Assembly (NCBI GenBank): GCA_028551475.1
Contig: CM052361.1
Location: 5,277,501-5,341,500, forward strand
Direction of reading: 5' to 3'
Source of the DNA: Casuarina equisetifolia
Taxonomy: Eukaryota > Streptophyta > Magnoliopsida > Fagales > Casuarinaceae
Length of the DNA: 64,000 nt
The notes beneath the pieces are model-generated. The model ran no database searches, was not told the DNA's origin, and saw nothing but the letters and a program-made list of their open reading frames with translations. Below are positions 47,086-57,291 of the stretch, piece after piece. The translations under genes were made by a program, and so were the position numbers. How positions within the stretch are numbered: position 1 is the stretch's first letter; every line of letters begins with the position of its first letter.

Positions 47086-49762
47086 TCACCTCTGCTCGTT
47101 GAACTTCTTTTAAGTTTTATTAAAGTTTTGTTTTTTATCCTGCATTCAACGTAGTCATTAACTGTTGGCAACACAAGACTTATGCTAATTTTTCAAGAAA
47201 GTTTTGCTTTCCAAACTCTCAAAACGTTTCCCAAAGTCCATATTTACAAATTGTTGCCTTGGAAAATCTTAACAGTGATCAATGTTTGGGTTGCCAGGAA
47301 GTTAGGGAGGTACTCATATTCCTTTGGGAAACTCAGGAGTTACCCTGCAGTGTAGCACGTCTGAGTTGCTTTAAATGGTTGGATGGCATCATAGTTCGCA
47401 GCCATTGTCTGCAGTTTGGCGGAAGAGATTCACGACAGGACCAAAGAAAATATACATATGGATGTTAAAATTACTTGTGAAGAGAGGCTGTTAATGGTTA
47501 AAATTGCATGTAAAATATACACAGATCGTTTTAATCACAATATACACATGATGTTAGGAATTAATCACAATGTTAAATATACACATGGCTGTAATCACAA
47601 TATTAAAACGTATCAATATCGTGATTACAGCCGACGTTCCTTTGACCAAGGCTATGTGCTTAGAAGCATATAAAGATCAATTATGCTCTATAATAATAAT
47701 AAGAATACAAAAAAAAATGATAGTTTATTTATAGCAAGCTTTGAAAAAAATTAAAATTTTTGTTAAACTAGAGACTTAATATAATTCCTAAAATCATATG
47801 CATAGATGTTTTTCTTGAACATTACAAGTACTTATCTGGGGAAAATTCTTTCAAAATTTGAGTCTTTTAATGCTCTTAATGCCCTTCAAAAGTGTGATTT
47901 TCATATCTACCGCGCCTTCCATTGCACATACTGAGTTTGTGCCTCAATTTCTGGTAAAAAATGTAATGGCTGATTTTGGTGGTCGAAACAAACAACGGAA
48001 GGAGGCAACTGACGCTTGAAATATTCCACAGCTCCAGCTTATGCACTTTCCAAGTGGGTCATTACTGATTTCTACTTTGAAGAAGAATAGTCGAGTCCAG
48101 TCTTTGCACCAAACCACAAGACAAGTTACCTAATGTTTTTACCATAAGTGCTATCATTGTTCAGGACTATGCTTGAGCCTTAAATTACTAGGTCGTCGTT
48201 CATGACTTAGTACAGAAAGGGATGGTTGTTCTGGTCTTTGCCCCGAACCGAGGGACAAGTCATCATTGATTCCCATTTCAAGGAGGATTAATTAATTCCG
48301 GTCTTTGCACCAATCCATTAGATAAGTTGTCTGGCGTTTTTTCCACAAGTGCAGACCTTTACAGTACAACCTACGAGTGAAAGGTTGGAAAACAAGTGCT
48401 AGTGCGAGAAAAATGAGAGGAAAAAAGTCTAAGATCCATACGTTTTGAGCACTCGAACTGTCCTTTTGGGGGACAGTCCATTGCCCATGAGTCAGATCGT
48501 GCCGTGGGCTATCATCAATTTCCAGCACAACAAGCAGTGGCTGATTTTGGGGGTTGAAACAAACCATGGAACAAGGCATTGATGCTTTAGATTTTCCACA
48601 ACACACTTTATTCCTTCGGAAGGCCCCATTGCCCGGACTATATTTGTGTCTTAAACTATAAAGTCATCCTTGATTTCTGCTTCAAGGAGGTATAGTTGAC
48701 TCCGGTCTATGAACCAAACCGTGGGGCAAGTCATCAAATGTTTTTTTTTTTTTTCCACAAATGCACACCTTTACAGTACAACGATTGTGTGAATGGTTCA
48801 AAACAAATGATAAAGGCAAGAAAAACAAATGGTCAAAAGGAAGAAGGCATTACAATTCCCCCTGGAGGGTAATTCTTTTTGAAGTACTCGTGGGAGTAAA
48901 ATGTCACAAGAACCAGCCTATAATGCTTATTTTTCCGTCAAAATTATGAATATTATGGAATGATTTTGGGGGAAAATTCATCCAACACGTAGAAGGAGGG
49001 CGCATATACACCACGCGCAGACAATAAAATTGTGATTTAGTTTCTATTTCTTGTCATGCGCGGTAAGTGTTTGATATTTTGTCTTACTGGAATCCAGCAT
49101 TTTGTGACCCAATATGTATTAAAGAAAAAGAAAACCAAAATAAATATGCACAACTTTCTTAAGCTATTACTAATTTATTTGTAAATACCTTTGTTTCTCT
49201 CTCACTCACTCTTCTTTTTGTTCTTAGGCACTATTATTTCGTAAGAATAAGAAGTACTGTAAAAGACATGTAGGGCTTAAAGAATTAAAGCCTCTTTCTG
49301 TTTAAGAGTCTGTATCCAAAAGGCACATACGCAGGGATATCTTTTCTCGGCTACACAAATATTTATTCTGAGGATAATCCTTTTAAATTCAGGGCGCGTT
49401 AATGCTTCTAATGGTCTGCGCAAGTATGATTTACGGACCTATCATGTTGTCCCTTGTGTTTTCGCCACGAATGTGTTTATGCCTTGGGCTATTACATCAC
49501 CGCAATTTCTAGTACGAAGGGAATGGATGATTTTGGTCCTCGACACAAAGGCGTAGGTCAAGACATCTGATGGTTGATTTTGGTCTTCAGACAAAAGCAT
49601 GGGATATGTCATTGAATATATTTCCATAAGTGCATAATTTTTAATTACAAGGGCGTGTGAAATGGTTGAAAATATGTGCTTGGTGTCGAGGAAAGAAAGA
49701 AACGAATGGTCAAGAATAATAAGCGTTTTACGACCCACCCCTTACTCCACCTTCTTATCTCC
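47086..49762. other. Intergenic DNA with receptor-flank repeat blocks
   Basis: No complete gene. From about 47940 there are diverged copies of a block with the phrases 'GGCTGATTTTGGTGGTC.AAACAAAC', 'AAATTTTCCACAAC', 'ACTGATTTCTACTTCAA' and 'CTTTGCACCAAACCA.AAGACAAGTT'. Copies lie near 47960-48160, 48180-48360, 48530-48770 and 49490-49680. Similar blocks follow the intact receptor-like protein (53460-53960) and end the window (63770-64000). A near-perfect hairpin is at 47587-47632. Confidence 0.6.
47587..47632. repeat. 18-bp inverted repeat (hairpin)
   Basis: GGCTGTAATCACAATATT (47587-47604) and AATATCGTGATTACAGCC (47615-47632) pair with one mismatch around a 10-base loop. The arm phrase TAATCACAAT also recurs twice just upstream (about 47534 and 47562), so the hairpin arose within a locally repeated sequence. 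Confidence 0.8.
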
Positions 49763-49770
49763 TATATAAG
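49763..49770 (+). promoter_or_regulatory. TATA box of the receptor-like protein gene
   Basis: TATATAAG about 95 bases before the start codon at 49864, in a position typical for a plant core promoter. Confidence 0.65.
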
Positions 49771-49863
49771 GGCAACCGTCTCACACCAGAGTGTAACTCC
49801 TTTCTGTATTGTTTATTTCTCCCTTCTCCCGCAAAAGACACAGAAAAACTTCTCTATCGTGTC

Positions 49864-52755
49864 ATGGGAATGTTTATGGATAGGAAGATCAGTGTTTCGC
49901 TACTCCTTTTGCTTTGGTATGTATTCTTGGCAACTACCTTCTCTACCAGTAGTCTTCCGGCTCCAAATGTTATTTGCAGAAACAGAGAGAGAGAAGCCCT
50001 CCTTGCCTTCAAACAACATATCAAAGATGATTTAAATCAACTCTCCTCTTGGACAGGCAAAGAATGTTGTGTGTGGCAAGGAATTAATTGTGACAACATG
50101 ACTAGGCATGTTGTCCAACTAAACCTCACAGACATGTTGTTGCAGGGATTTCTAAATGATTCTTTAAAAGAATTAAATCATCTTCACTCTTTGGATCTAA
50201 GTTGGAATAATTTTGAAGATGATCTTGTTCCAAAGTTTTTGGGCTCTTTTCAAAATTTGGAATATCTATCAATTGATGGTTCCTTTACAAGAGCTGATAA
50301 TCTTGAGTGGTTGTCAAATCTTTCTTTGCTAAAATCCTTAAAAATGAGTGAAGTCAATCTTAGTAGAGTACCTAACTTATTCCAAGAATTAAACACGTTT
50401 CCTTCTTTATCAGAATTAGTATTGTCCGATTGTCAACTCCATATCAACTACGATCCCACTTTTTATGTTAATTTTTCATCTCTCACTTTACTTGATCTTT
50501 CAAGGAATCGTATTTCTTATCCAATAGTTCATTGGCTATCTAACCTTACATCTCTTGTTACACTTGATTTAAGTCATACTCTTATCCCTATTTCAAGTTC
50601 ATATACTTTTCATACATTGACACTAATAAATCTATATCTTCGTGCCAATAACTTTTCCACAATACCTAATTGGCTTTGCAATATGACCAATCTTGAGAAA
50701 CTAGATCTTTCAGAGAATTATATCCAACACCTACTTCCTATTGATATTAACTACCTTTCTCGTCTAATTGATCTTGACTTGTCAAATAATCAACTTTATT
50801 TAAGTAACACCCCTTTTCATGTGGCATTTCATAACACCTCTACCCTAAAAAATGTAAATCTTCAATCCAACAATTTTTCTACGATACCATATTGGTTATG
50901 GAATGCAACTAATCTTGAAAGACTTGATCTTTCATATAATCTTTTTGCACATATACTTCCTAGTGGTTTTTGTTCCTTCTCCCATCTTATGTCTCTTGAT
51001 CTATCAAGCAATAATCTTCAAGGAGAGTTGTTTGTATTTCTAGGAAATTTCTTGCAATGCAAAATCCAGAATTTAGAGTTTCTCTATTTGGATGAAAACT
51101 CACTTTTTGGTTCAATTCCCATGTTTATTGGTATGTTGTCATCATTGAAGGTATTGGATATATCTTACAATCACTTAAATGGAACAATTCCTGAAAGTTT
51201 TGGAAATCTTTCAAACCTTGAAGAATTATACATAAGTGACAATGTTTTGGAGGGTTCTATTTCTGAGTTGCATATTTCCAACCTAACAAGATTGAAAATA
51301 TTTTCAGCCTCTTCAAATAGGTTGACTTTGAATGTACACCCTGATTGGATTCCTCCCTTCCAACTTCAACTTTTGGAATTGAGTTCATGGCAAATGGGAC
51401 CACAATTTCCAACATGGCTTCAATCACAAAAGGATCTCCAATATCTAGGTTTATCCAAAACCAATATTTCAGATGTAATCCCTTTTTGGTTTTGGAATGG
51501 CTATTCCCAACTCAATGAGGTACACCTTTCTCATAACCAAATTCATGGACCACTCCCCTCACATTTTTCTTCTACCTTTCAAGTCATAGATTTTTCTTAT
51601 AACTCACTCCATGGGTCATTTCCTCCAACCTTTTGTCAACAAAAGGATAAAATGGAACTTACCCATCTTGATTTATCAAGAAATCTATTATTTGGAGAGC
51701 TTCCTGATTGTTGGATGAACTATTCTAGGTTGAAATATTTGGAATTAGGGGACAATAACCTGGTGGGAAATATACCGAGCTCCTTATGCTCTACAAACTT
51801 TCTTAAAGCCCTATCCTTATACAAAAATAATTTATCAGGAAATTTACCATTGTCCTTGCAGAATTGTAAATTAAAGTTTTTAGATTTGAGCGAGAATAAT
51901 TTCTCGGGCAACTTGCCAATCTGGTTAGGTAGTAGTAGTCAAGATATTGGGATACTTATACTTCACTCAAATAAGTTCAAGGGCAGCATTCCTAGAGAGC
52001 TTTGCCACCTCAAATCTCTTCAAATCTTGGACCTTGCACATAACAACTTCTCAGGAGATATTCCCCAATGCTTTGGTAACTTAAGTAGCATGGCTTTTTT
52101 CCCAACTTTTTATTATTATCTCAGAGAAAAAGCATACCTGGTAACAAAGGGGGAAGTCAATGAATATGGCGGGTATCTTCTTGGCCTTGTTAAAAGCATG
52201 GACCTCTCAAGCAACAGTTTAACTGGAGAGATCCCACAAGAACTCACCAATCTCTCTTTCCTACAATACTTAAATCTCTCAAACAATCAACTTCACGGAA
52301 AGATTCCTAAGAACATCAATGCTATGAAGCGGTTGGAAACTCTAGATGTCTCAATGAATCAGCTCACAGATGTGATACCTCAGAGTATGGCAAGCTTAAC
52401 TTTCCTAGATTACGTGAACTTTTCATACAATTACTTCTCAGGTAAAATTCCCACCGGCACTCAATTTCAAAGCTTTAGTGGACTTAGCTTCATTGGCAAC
52501 CGTGACCTTTGTGGACCTCCGTTGACAACCAGATGCCCTGGAGATGAAAAATCTTATAAAGCAATACCAAATGCTAATGATGAAGGCGGCAAGGACAATG
52601 GCTGGCTGGAAAAGAGGTGGTTTTACATGGGCATGCCGTATGGATTTGTAGTGGGTTTTTGGGGCGTGTTCGGTCCACTGGTGTTCAACAAGTCTTGGCG
52701 ATATGCCTACTACAAGTTTTGGGATGATGTGAAGCATCGGATCTTTGGGGGTTAG
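49864..52755 (+). CDS. Leucine-rich-repeat receptor-like protein (RLP, EIX2/Cf-like)
   Basis: Single uninterrupted frame of 963 residues, the usual size and intronless structure for the family. Order: signal peptide (~1-32), LRRNT cap with EREALLAFKQHIKDDL and paired cysteines (K-E-C-C-V-W-Q-G-I-N-C), roughly thirty extracellular LRRs with many N-glycosylation sites, a non-LRR island around 'YYYLREKAYLVTKGEVNEYG', the last LRRs starting LVKSMDLSSNSLTGEIP, a C-terminal cap ending FIGNRDLCGPPL, an acidic spacer, one membrane helix (GMPYGFVVGFWGVFGPLVF, with GxxxG-type spacing) and a short basic tail without a kinase. Such receptors sit in the plasma membrane and signal through SOBIR1/BAK1-type kinases, usually in immunity. 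The ligand is unknown. Two later in-frame ATGs (49870, 49876) are possible starts; the signal peptide survives with any of them. Confidence 0.95.
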   Translation: MGMFMDRKISVSLLLLLWYVFLATTFSTSSLPAPNVICRNREREALLAFKQHIKDDLNQLSSWTGKECCVWQGINCDNMTRHVVQLNLTDMLLQGFLNDSLKELNHLHSLDLSWNNFEDDLVPKFLGSFQNLEYLSIDGSFTRADNLEWLSNLSLLKSLKMSEVNLSRVPNLFQELNTFPSLSELVLSDCQLHINYDPTFYVNFSSLTLLDLSRNRISYPIVHWLSNLTSLVTLDLSHTLIPISSSYTFHTLTLINLYLRANNFSTIPNWLCNMTNLEKLDLSENYIQHLLPIDINYLSRLIDLDLSNNQLYLSNTPFHVAFHNTSTLKNVNLQSNNFSTIPYWLWNATNLERLDLSYNLFAHILPSGFCSFSHLMSLDLSSNNLQGELFVFLGNFLQCKIQNLEFLYLDENSLFGSIPMFIGMLSSLKVLDISYNHLNGTIPESFGNLSNLEELYISDNVLEGSISELHISNLTRLKIFSASSNRLTLNVHPDWIPPFQLQLLELSSWQMGPQFPTWLQSQKDLQYLGLSKTNISDVIPFWFWNGYSQLNEVHLSHNQIHGPLPSHFSSTFQVIDFSYNSLHGSFPPTFCQQKDKMELTHLDLSRNLLFGELPDCWMNYSRLKYLELGDNNLVGNIPSSLCSTNFLKALSLYKNNLSGNLPLSLQNCKLKFLDLSENNFSGNLPIWLGSSSQDIGILILHSNKFKGSIPRELCHLKSLQILDLAHNNFSGDIPQCFGNLSSMAFFPTFYYYLREKAYLVTKGEVNEYGGYLLGLVKSMDLSSNSLTGEIPQELTNLSFLQYLNLSNNQLHGKIPKNINAMKRLETLDVSMNQLTDVIPQSMASLTFLDYVNFSYNYFSGKIPTGTQFQSFSGLSFIGNRDLCGPPLTTRCPGDEKSYKAIPNANDEGGKDNGWLEKRWFYMGMPYGFVVGFWGVFGPLVFNKSWRYAYYKFWDDVKHRIFGG

Positions 52756-53459
52756 AAAGCAAAAGCTCACCAAGCCATGTATTGTGTATCGTAGAAGAAG
52801 AAAAAAAATTGTTTTCATTTAATGAAGTGATTCATACTTGTTTTTGGTTCTCCTTTCTATTTCTTGGGACTCGAACATACCATAAAAAATTTGTCATAAA
52901 AGAGAAGACTAAAAACGCTTCCTAACATTCATATACCGCAGCTCTAATGTAATACTTTGTACACAACGGTCACGTGTTGTATTGAATCATTTAATCCCCG
53001 TAAACCAGATTTTTCATCATGAGAAATAACAATAATAACAGAAATAGTAATAACATCAATTATAGTACGAATAATATATTTTTTTTCTACTTTCAAAACT
53101 TTTTTATTTCTATGGACTGTTGTTTCCTAAGGATAAGTAACAATACAAAAGGTATGCAGGCTAAAAAAAATTAAAAATCTCTTTTGGCTCAACAAGAAAA
53201 TACAATTCCTAAACACATATGTAAATCATATAGATTTTAAAATCTCTTTTTGTTTAACAAGAGAATTAACACAATTCCTAGACACATATACACCCACATC
53301 TTTTCTTGACATAAAAAAAAATCATTTCGAAAATAATTCTCTTAAATTCAAGTCGTTTTAATGCTCTTAATTCTCTTCACTGGTCTGATCTACATATCTA
53401 CCACGCTGTCCATTGGCCATTACTGAGTTTATGCCTCGGCCTACCAAGTCAGCATCAAT

Positions 53460-53960
53460 TTATGGTGCAAAAAGTAATGGTTGATTTTGTTGGCCCAAAC
53501 GAGCCCTGGGACAAGGCATGCTTGAAATTTTCCACAACCACACCTCATACACGTTCCAAGTTGCCTGTGAAGGGCCCATTGCCCCTGAGTATGTCTGTGC
53601 CTAAAACTACTATGTCATCACTGATTTCTACTTCAAACAAGAATAATTGATTCAACTCTTTGCACCAAACCATAAGACAAGTTATCTAATGATTTTTGTT
53701 TCCCACAAGTTCTATCATTGTTCGTAACCATGTTTGTTCCATGAATTACTAAGTCATTGTTGACGACTAGTACAGAAAGGAACGATAGTTTCGGGTCTTT
53801 GCCCCAAACCGTGGGACAAGTCATAATTGATTTCTACTTCAAAGAGAGATGGTTAACTCCGGTCTTTTCACCAGACCATAAGATAAGTTGTCTAATGCTT
53901 TTTGCAGTAGTGCATACCTTTATACTACAACGTGCGAGCGAATGGTTGAAAAAACAGGCG
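53460..53960. repeat. Receptor-flank repeat block (copy after the RLP gene)
   Basis: Contains the phrases GGTTGATTTTG, AAATTTTCCACAACC, CACTGATTTCTACTTCAA and AAGACAAGTTATCTAATG, in the same order as in 63770-64000 and in the blocks near 47960-48770. The copies are diverged but collinear. Confidence 0.75.
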
Positions 53961-55262
53961 CTAGGGCGAGAAAAATGGTCATGTTATCCAACTAAAAGGA
54001 GTGCTTTTTGGGATTATGGGTTTTTTTTTCTTCTTATTTATGGTTTATGCGAATTACCCTAAAGTATTTGAGCACCACAATCCCGAAACCTAAAGTTAAA
54101 TACTTGAGATCATGATTTGTTTAATAAGAATAATAAATGAATAAATAAGAAGATTTTGTCATTAATTAATTTATTGACATAGAGATTGGGATCGGGTAGT
54201 TGCTAAAGTTTCATTAACTATGCTGAAAACCCTTCTTGATCAGCAAAACATAGTCACGAAAAGTTATCAAGAAAATAATGAAGAAAATTACAAATTTATG
54301 GAAAGATGCGAAAATAAAAAAGACTCACACTAATTTGATTGGAAAGTTTTAGCTATCACATGGGCGAGTGGAAATTAACTTTGAGCTATAGTCCTGCCAG
54401 TCTTGTCCCCGTCAAAGTATTCCAACACTATGGCCCAATCTCGGCTTGTTATGCAATATTGGTCTTCATGAAATATCATCTAAAATCCACTTTCTTTCAC
54501 TTGTTACAAGCAAAATGTTTGTAACATTGTGTTTTCCATGTCTTCCAGGCCTGTGGATATCAGTCCACCAACAACTATCCACAAGTTTCATCAACAATGC
54601 CGAGGCTCCATGCAAGATAAATGAACTCCTTTAGCCACTTCCTCAAGCGTGCATATAATCATCCATTCATTAAACGAACTTCCACATAGGTCGTCTCTTG
54701 TCTTCCCTCTATGGATTTGTGGATGCATTTTTCGGAAGGTTTCCACACATAACGATTGTAAGGAGAAGTTTCTCGTGTGTTTTGATTTTAATTTTCTTCT
54801 ACAGATGGATACAGGGATGAATGTTTCAGAAGATTTTCATGCTTCAATCGTTGAAGGTCTCCCTACATGGATGAATGTTTTGCAATAACACATGGGTGGA
54901 TTTCTAAAATTACCATATTTCGGATGATAGCTCGGACAGGATTAAACAAGTATCTTGCGTTCTAATTCTACAACATATAAAAGGAATATATTAAAAAGAT
55001 TAGGTGGAGTATGACAAAGATAAAATCGACCGCTCATTAGAAGTGTCCTGAGCAACGCGATAAACAATAATCGAAAACATTCGCGTACGGAGAGGCATTG
55101 GACCTCCTCAAAACGTCCCATAAAAAAAAAAAAAAGGCACGTTTAAAGAAAACAATGGAAAACAGAATAACCCTGAGAAATGGATGCAAACAACGTTACA
55201 ATTGCCTTACAGCTCGCACATAGAGGTCACTTGGTTTACAGAGGAGTGAGAGAAAAAAATAC

Positions 55263-55521
55263 CTAAGAATAGTCCAAGAAAAAATATCTTTTCATAGCTT
55301 TAGTTATTGCACCGGCAGACTTAAGTCCCAACACGTTTTTCAAGGTCATGCTTGCTTCTTGCATCCTTGAGTAGGTTTGTTGCATTTTCTTTTTGCTTTG
55401 ACATTTCTTTGGCTCGTGCCTCACTATTTCTTCCTTCCAGATATGACGTGATTGCAGTCTCATTAATATAGTTGACAACGTTCACAGGCCCTGACAACAA
55501 GCAGGAGGCGGACGCCACCAC
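55263..55521 (-). pseudogene. Possible orphan exon with a frameshift, unidentified
   Basis: On the minus strand an acceptor-like AAATAG precedes a frame reading VVASASCLLSGPVNVVNY... and then a charged helical stretch (EGRNSEARAKEMSKQKENAT). The frame ends soon after HDLEKRVGT, but the overlapping next frame continues with NVLGLKSAGAITKAMKRY, so a one-base shift would join them. I do not recognise the protein. It may be a fragment of a lost gene, or chance. Confidence 0.3.
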
Positions 55522-57291
55522 CTATTTCCTCGGGTTAGCTGTCAATTTTCATGCAGTTTTTCGAGTATCTTCCAGATGGCTTCTCTTTATTTGCATTACT
55601 TCATTTTCCACATCGTAGCTGCAACATCATTACTATTCATTTAACCAGTGATTGCTGACAGACTCACAGGTTTAACTTGTTTGACCAAAATTCTCAAGTT
55701 TGGATGCTAATGGCAGAAATATTTGACCGAACGTTCAGGAACTTGTAGCAGGCTGCCCCATCCGCCAACGGGCAGGCTCCAGAGTCACTAGCCATTCCAT
55801 TTAAACAAAAAACCCCAGATACTAAAACCCAAAAAAAAAAAAAAAAAAAAACCCCAGATACTGCTCTCCACGCCGCACTTTGGTTTTAGCTTATTTTGTT
55901 AGGTAACAACTTCAACTTATAAGAATACTGCTGTTGTTTTGGTTGAAAGTTAGAGAAAGCCTTCTAGTCTTTAAGCTATCAATATGTTCTACACTCTGTA
56001 GTTTGAAGTAGAGCCGTTCGGTCCTGAGACGATGGTTACTCATTTCAAGTTTTTATTTATTTTATTTATATTCAATGTAAATTATTTGTCTAACTTTCAC
56101 TTATATTTTATTTTCTAACACGAAAGAACACAAGTGTATATTCTTCACCTAGACCCAAGGTTGACGTACCGAAAGCACCGGTGTCTGACAACTACATGCA
56201 TGGATTCGACATAAACATTCGGTTCATACCCGAACTTTAAACAAGTTTCGTGTAACGAGTGTAAAACAGGAACTTTTTTTTTTTTTTTTAACTAATGCAG
56301 TAACACAATTAATGATCTGGGATCTTAGAAAGCAATTTAGGTCAGGTGTTGGGAATTGGAGATATAGAGGATCCGAGTCATTTCACACTCGCCCTGCACT
56401 ATTCTGTAGGCAGACAATTAGTTGTCATTCATTAATGTAACAGAAACAACCCAAAACCAATAGGAGCAGAAGATGTTAAAAGAAAAGGTTAAATAGAAGA
56501 AAGAAATTGCATAACGGGAAGAAAAAAGACATTTTCATTAATGGAAAGGGACAAGAGAAAAGCATAATTGGAAGGGAGTACGGAAGAGTGGAGAGTAGTG
56601 GGTGGTGTCAGATTATCAGAGAAAGGATTTAGTGCTCGTTGTTATTTTTGATTTGCATGCATTGAACTAGGTTTCAGTTAATTTGGAAGCTCTTCTGGCT
56701 TCGTCAGGAGCAACAGTACCCAACAGGTAGGCTTCTTTTTCGTTACATTTGTAGGCACGTAGCTATGTTATTATTTTTGTCCTATTCTTCTCAAGTCAGA
56801 TCCGTAGGGTTAAAAGTTGCTACGAATCTTAGGAAGAGATCATGTTTGTAGCCAAACTAAATCAAAACGGAGATTCCAACGCAGTTTCCTTGAGAGAAAA
56901 TAGTGCTAATGAATTGAACTGGCCTTACTTTTTATCTGCTCTACTTCCGAAACACTATTCTAGTGTAGATTCCACTGTGTGAGCTCTAGGTCTTGTTAGC
57001 TGCAGGTCTCACTCACAATGCTGTTTCCTTTTGGTATCGATTGGACATCTATTTTTTGAATTTTTGTTTCACATACAGGACTTGCTTTGCTGCTTGACAC
57101 CCAGAACATTCTTGGGTGGTTTCAATTGCCAAAGCTTGTTGCTCTGTAGTCCTTTCCCTAGAAGGCGACCAGTGTTTGTTGCCAGGTATACATAGTTTGT
57201 TTAGTTTTTGTAAATTACTGTTGAAGTTTTAGGAAGCCAAGAAGGAAAAGTGTCTCTCTGGACTAGGAGGTGACTAAGATTTCAAAGTTCA

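Larger units (their letters stand above)
52756..57291. other. Intergenic region between the RLP gene and the PSY pseudogene
   Basis: The first ~1.2 kb resembles the 3' flank of the receptor fragment near 63.3-64.0 kb. Beyond about 54 kb I see no family signature except a possible orphan exon on the minus strand (55263-55521) and a poly(A) run between short direct repeats (55813-55862). From about 56600 the sequence probably contains the old promoter and leader of the phytoene synthase pseudogene. Confidence 0.55.

Noticed and set aside
46482..47470. Ribosomal protein L15 gene
   Set aside because: Only M-G-A before a donor fits. No downstream exon encodes the expected Y-K-Y-V-S-E-L sequence, so a gene call is not justified.
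52438..52818. Minus-strand 126-codon frame at the end of the RLP gene
   Set aside because: Antisense shadow of the receptor C-terminus.
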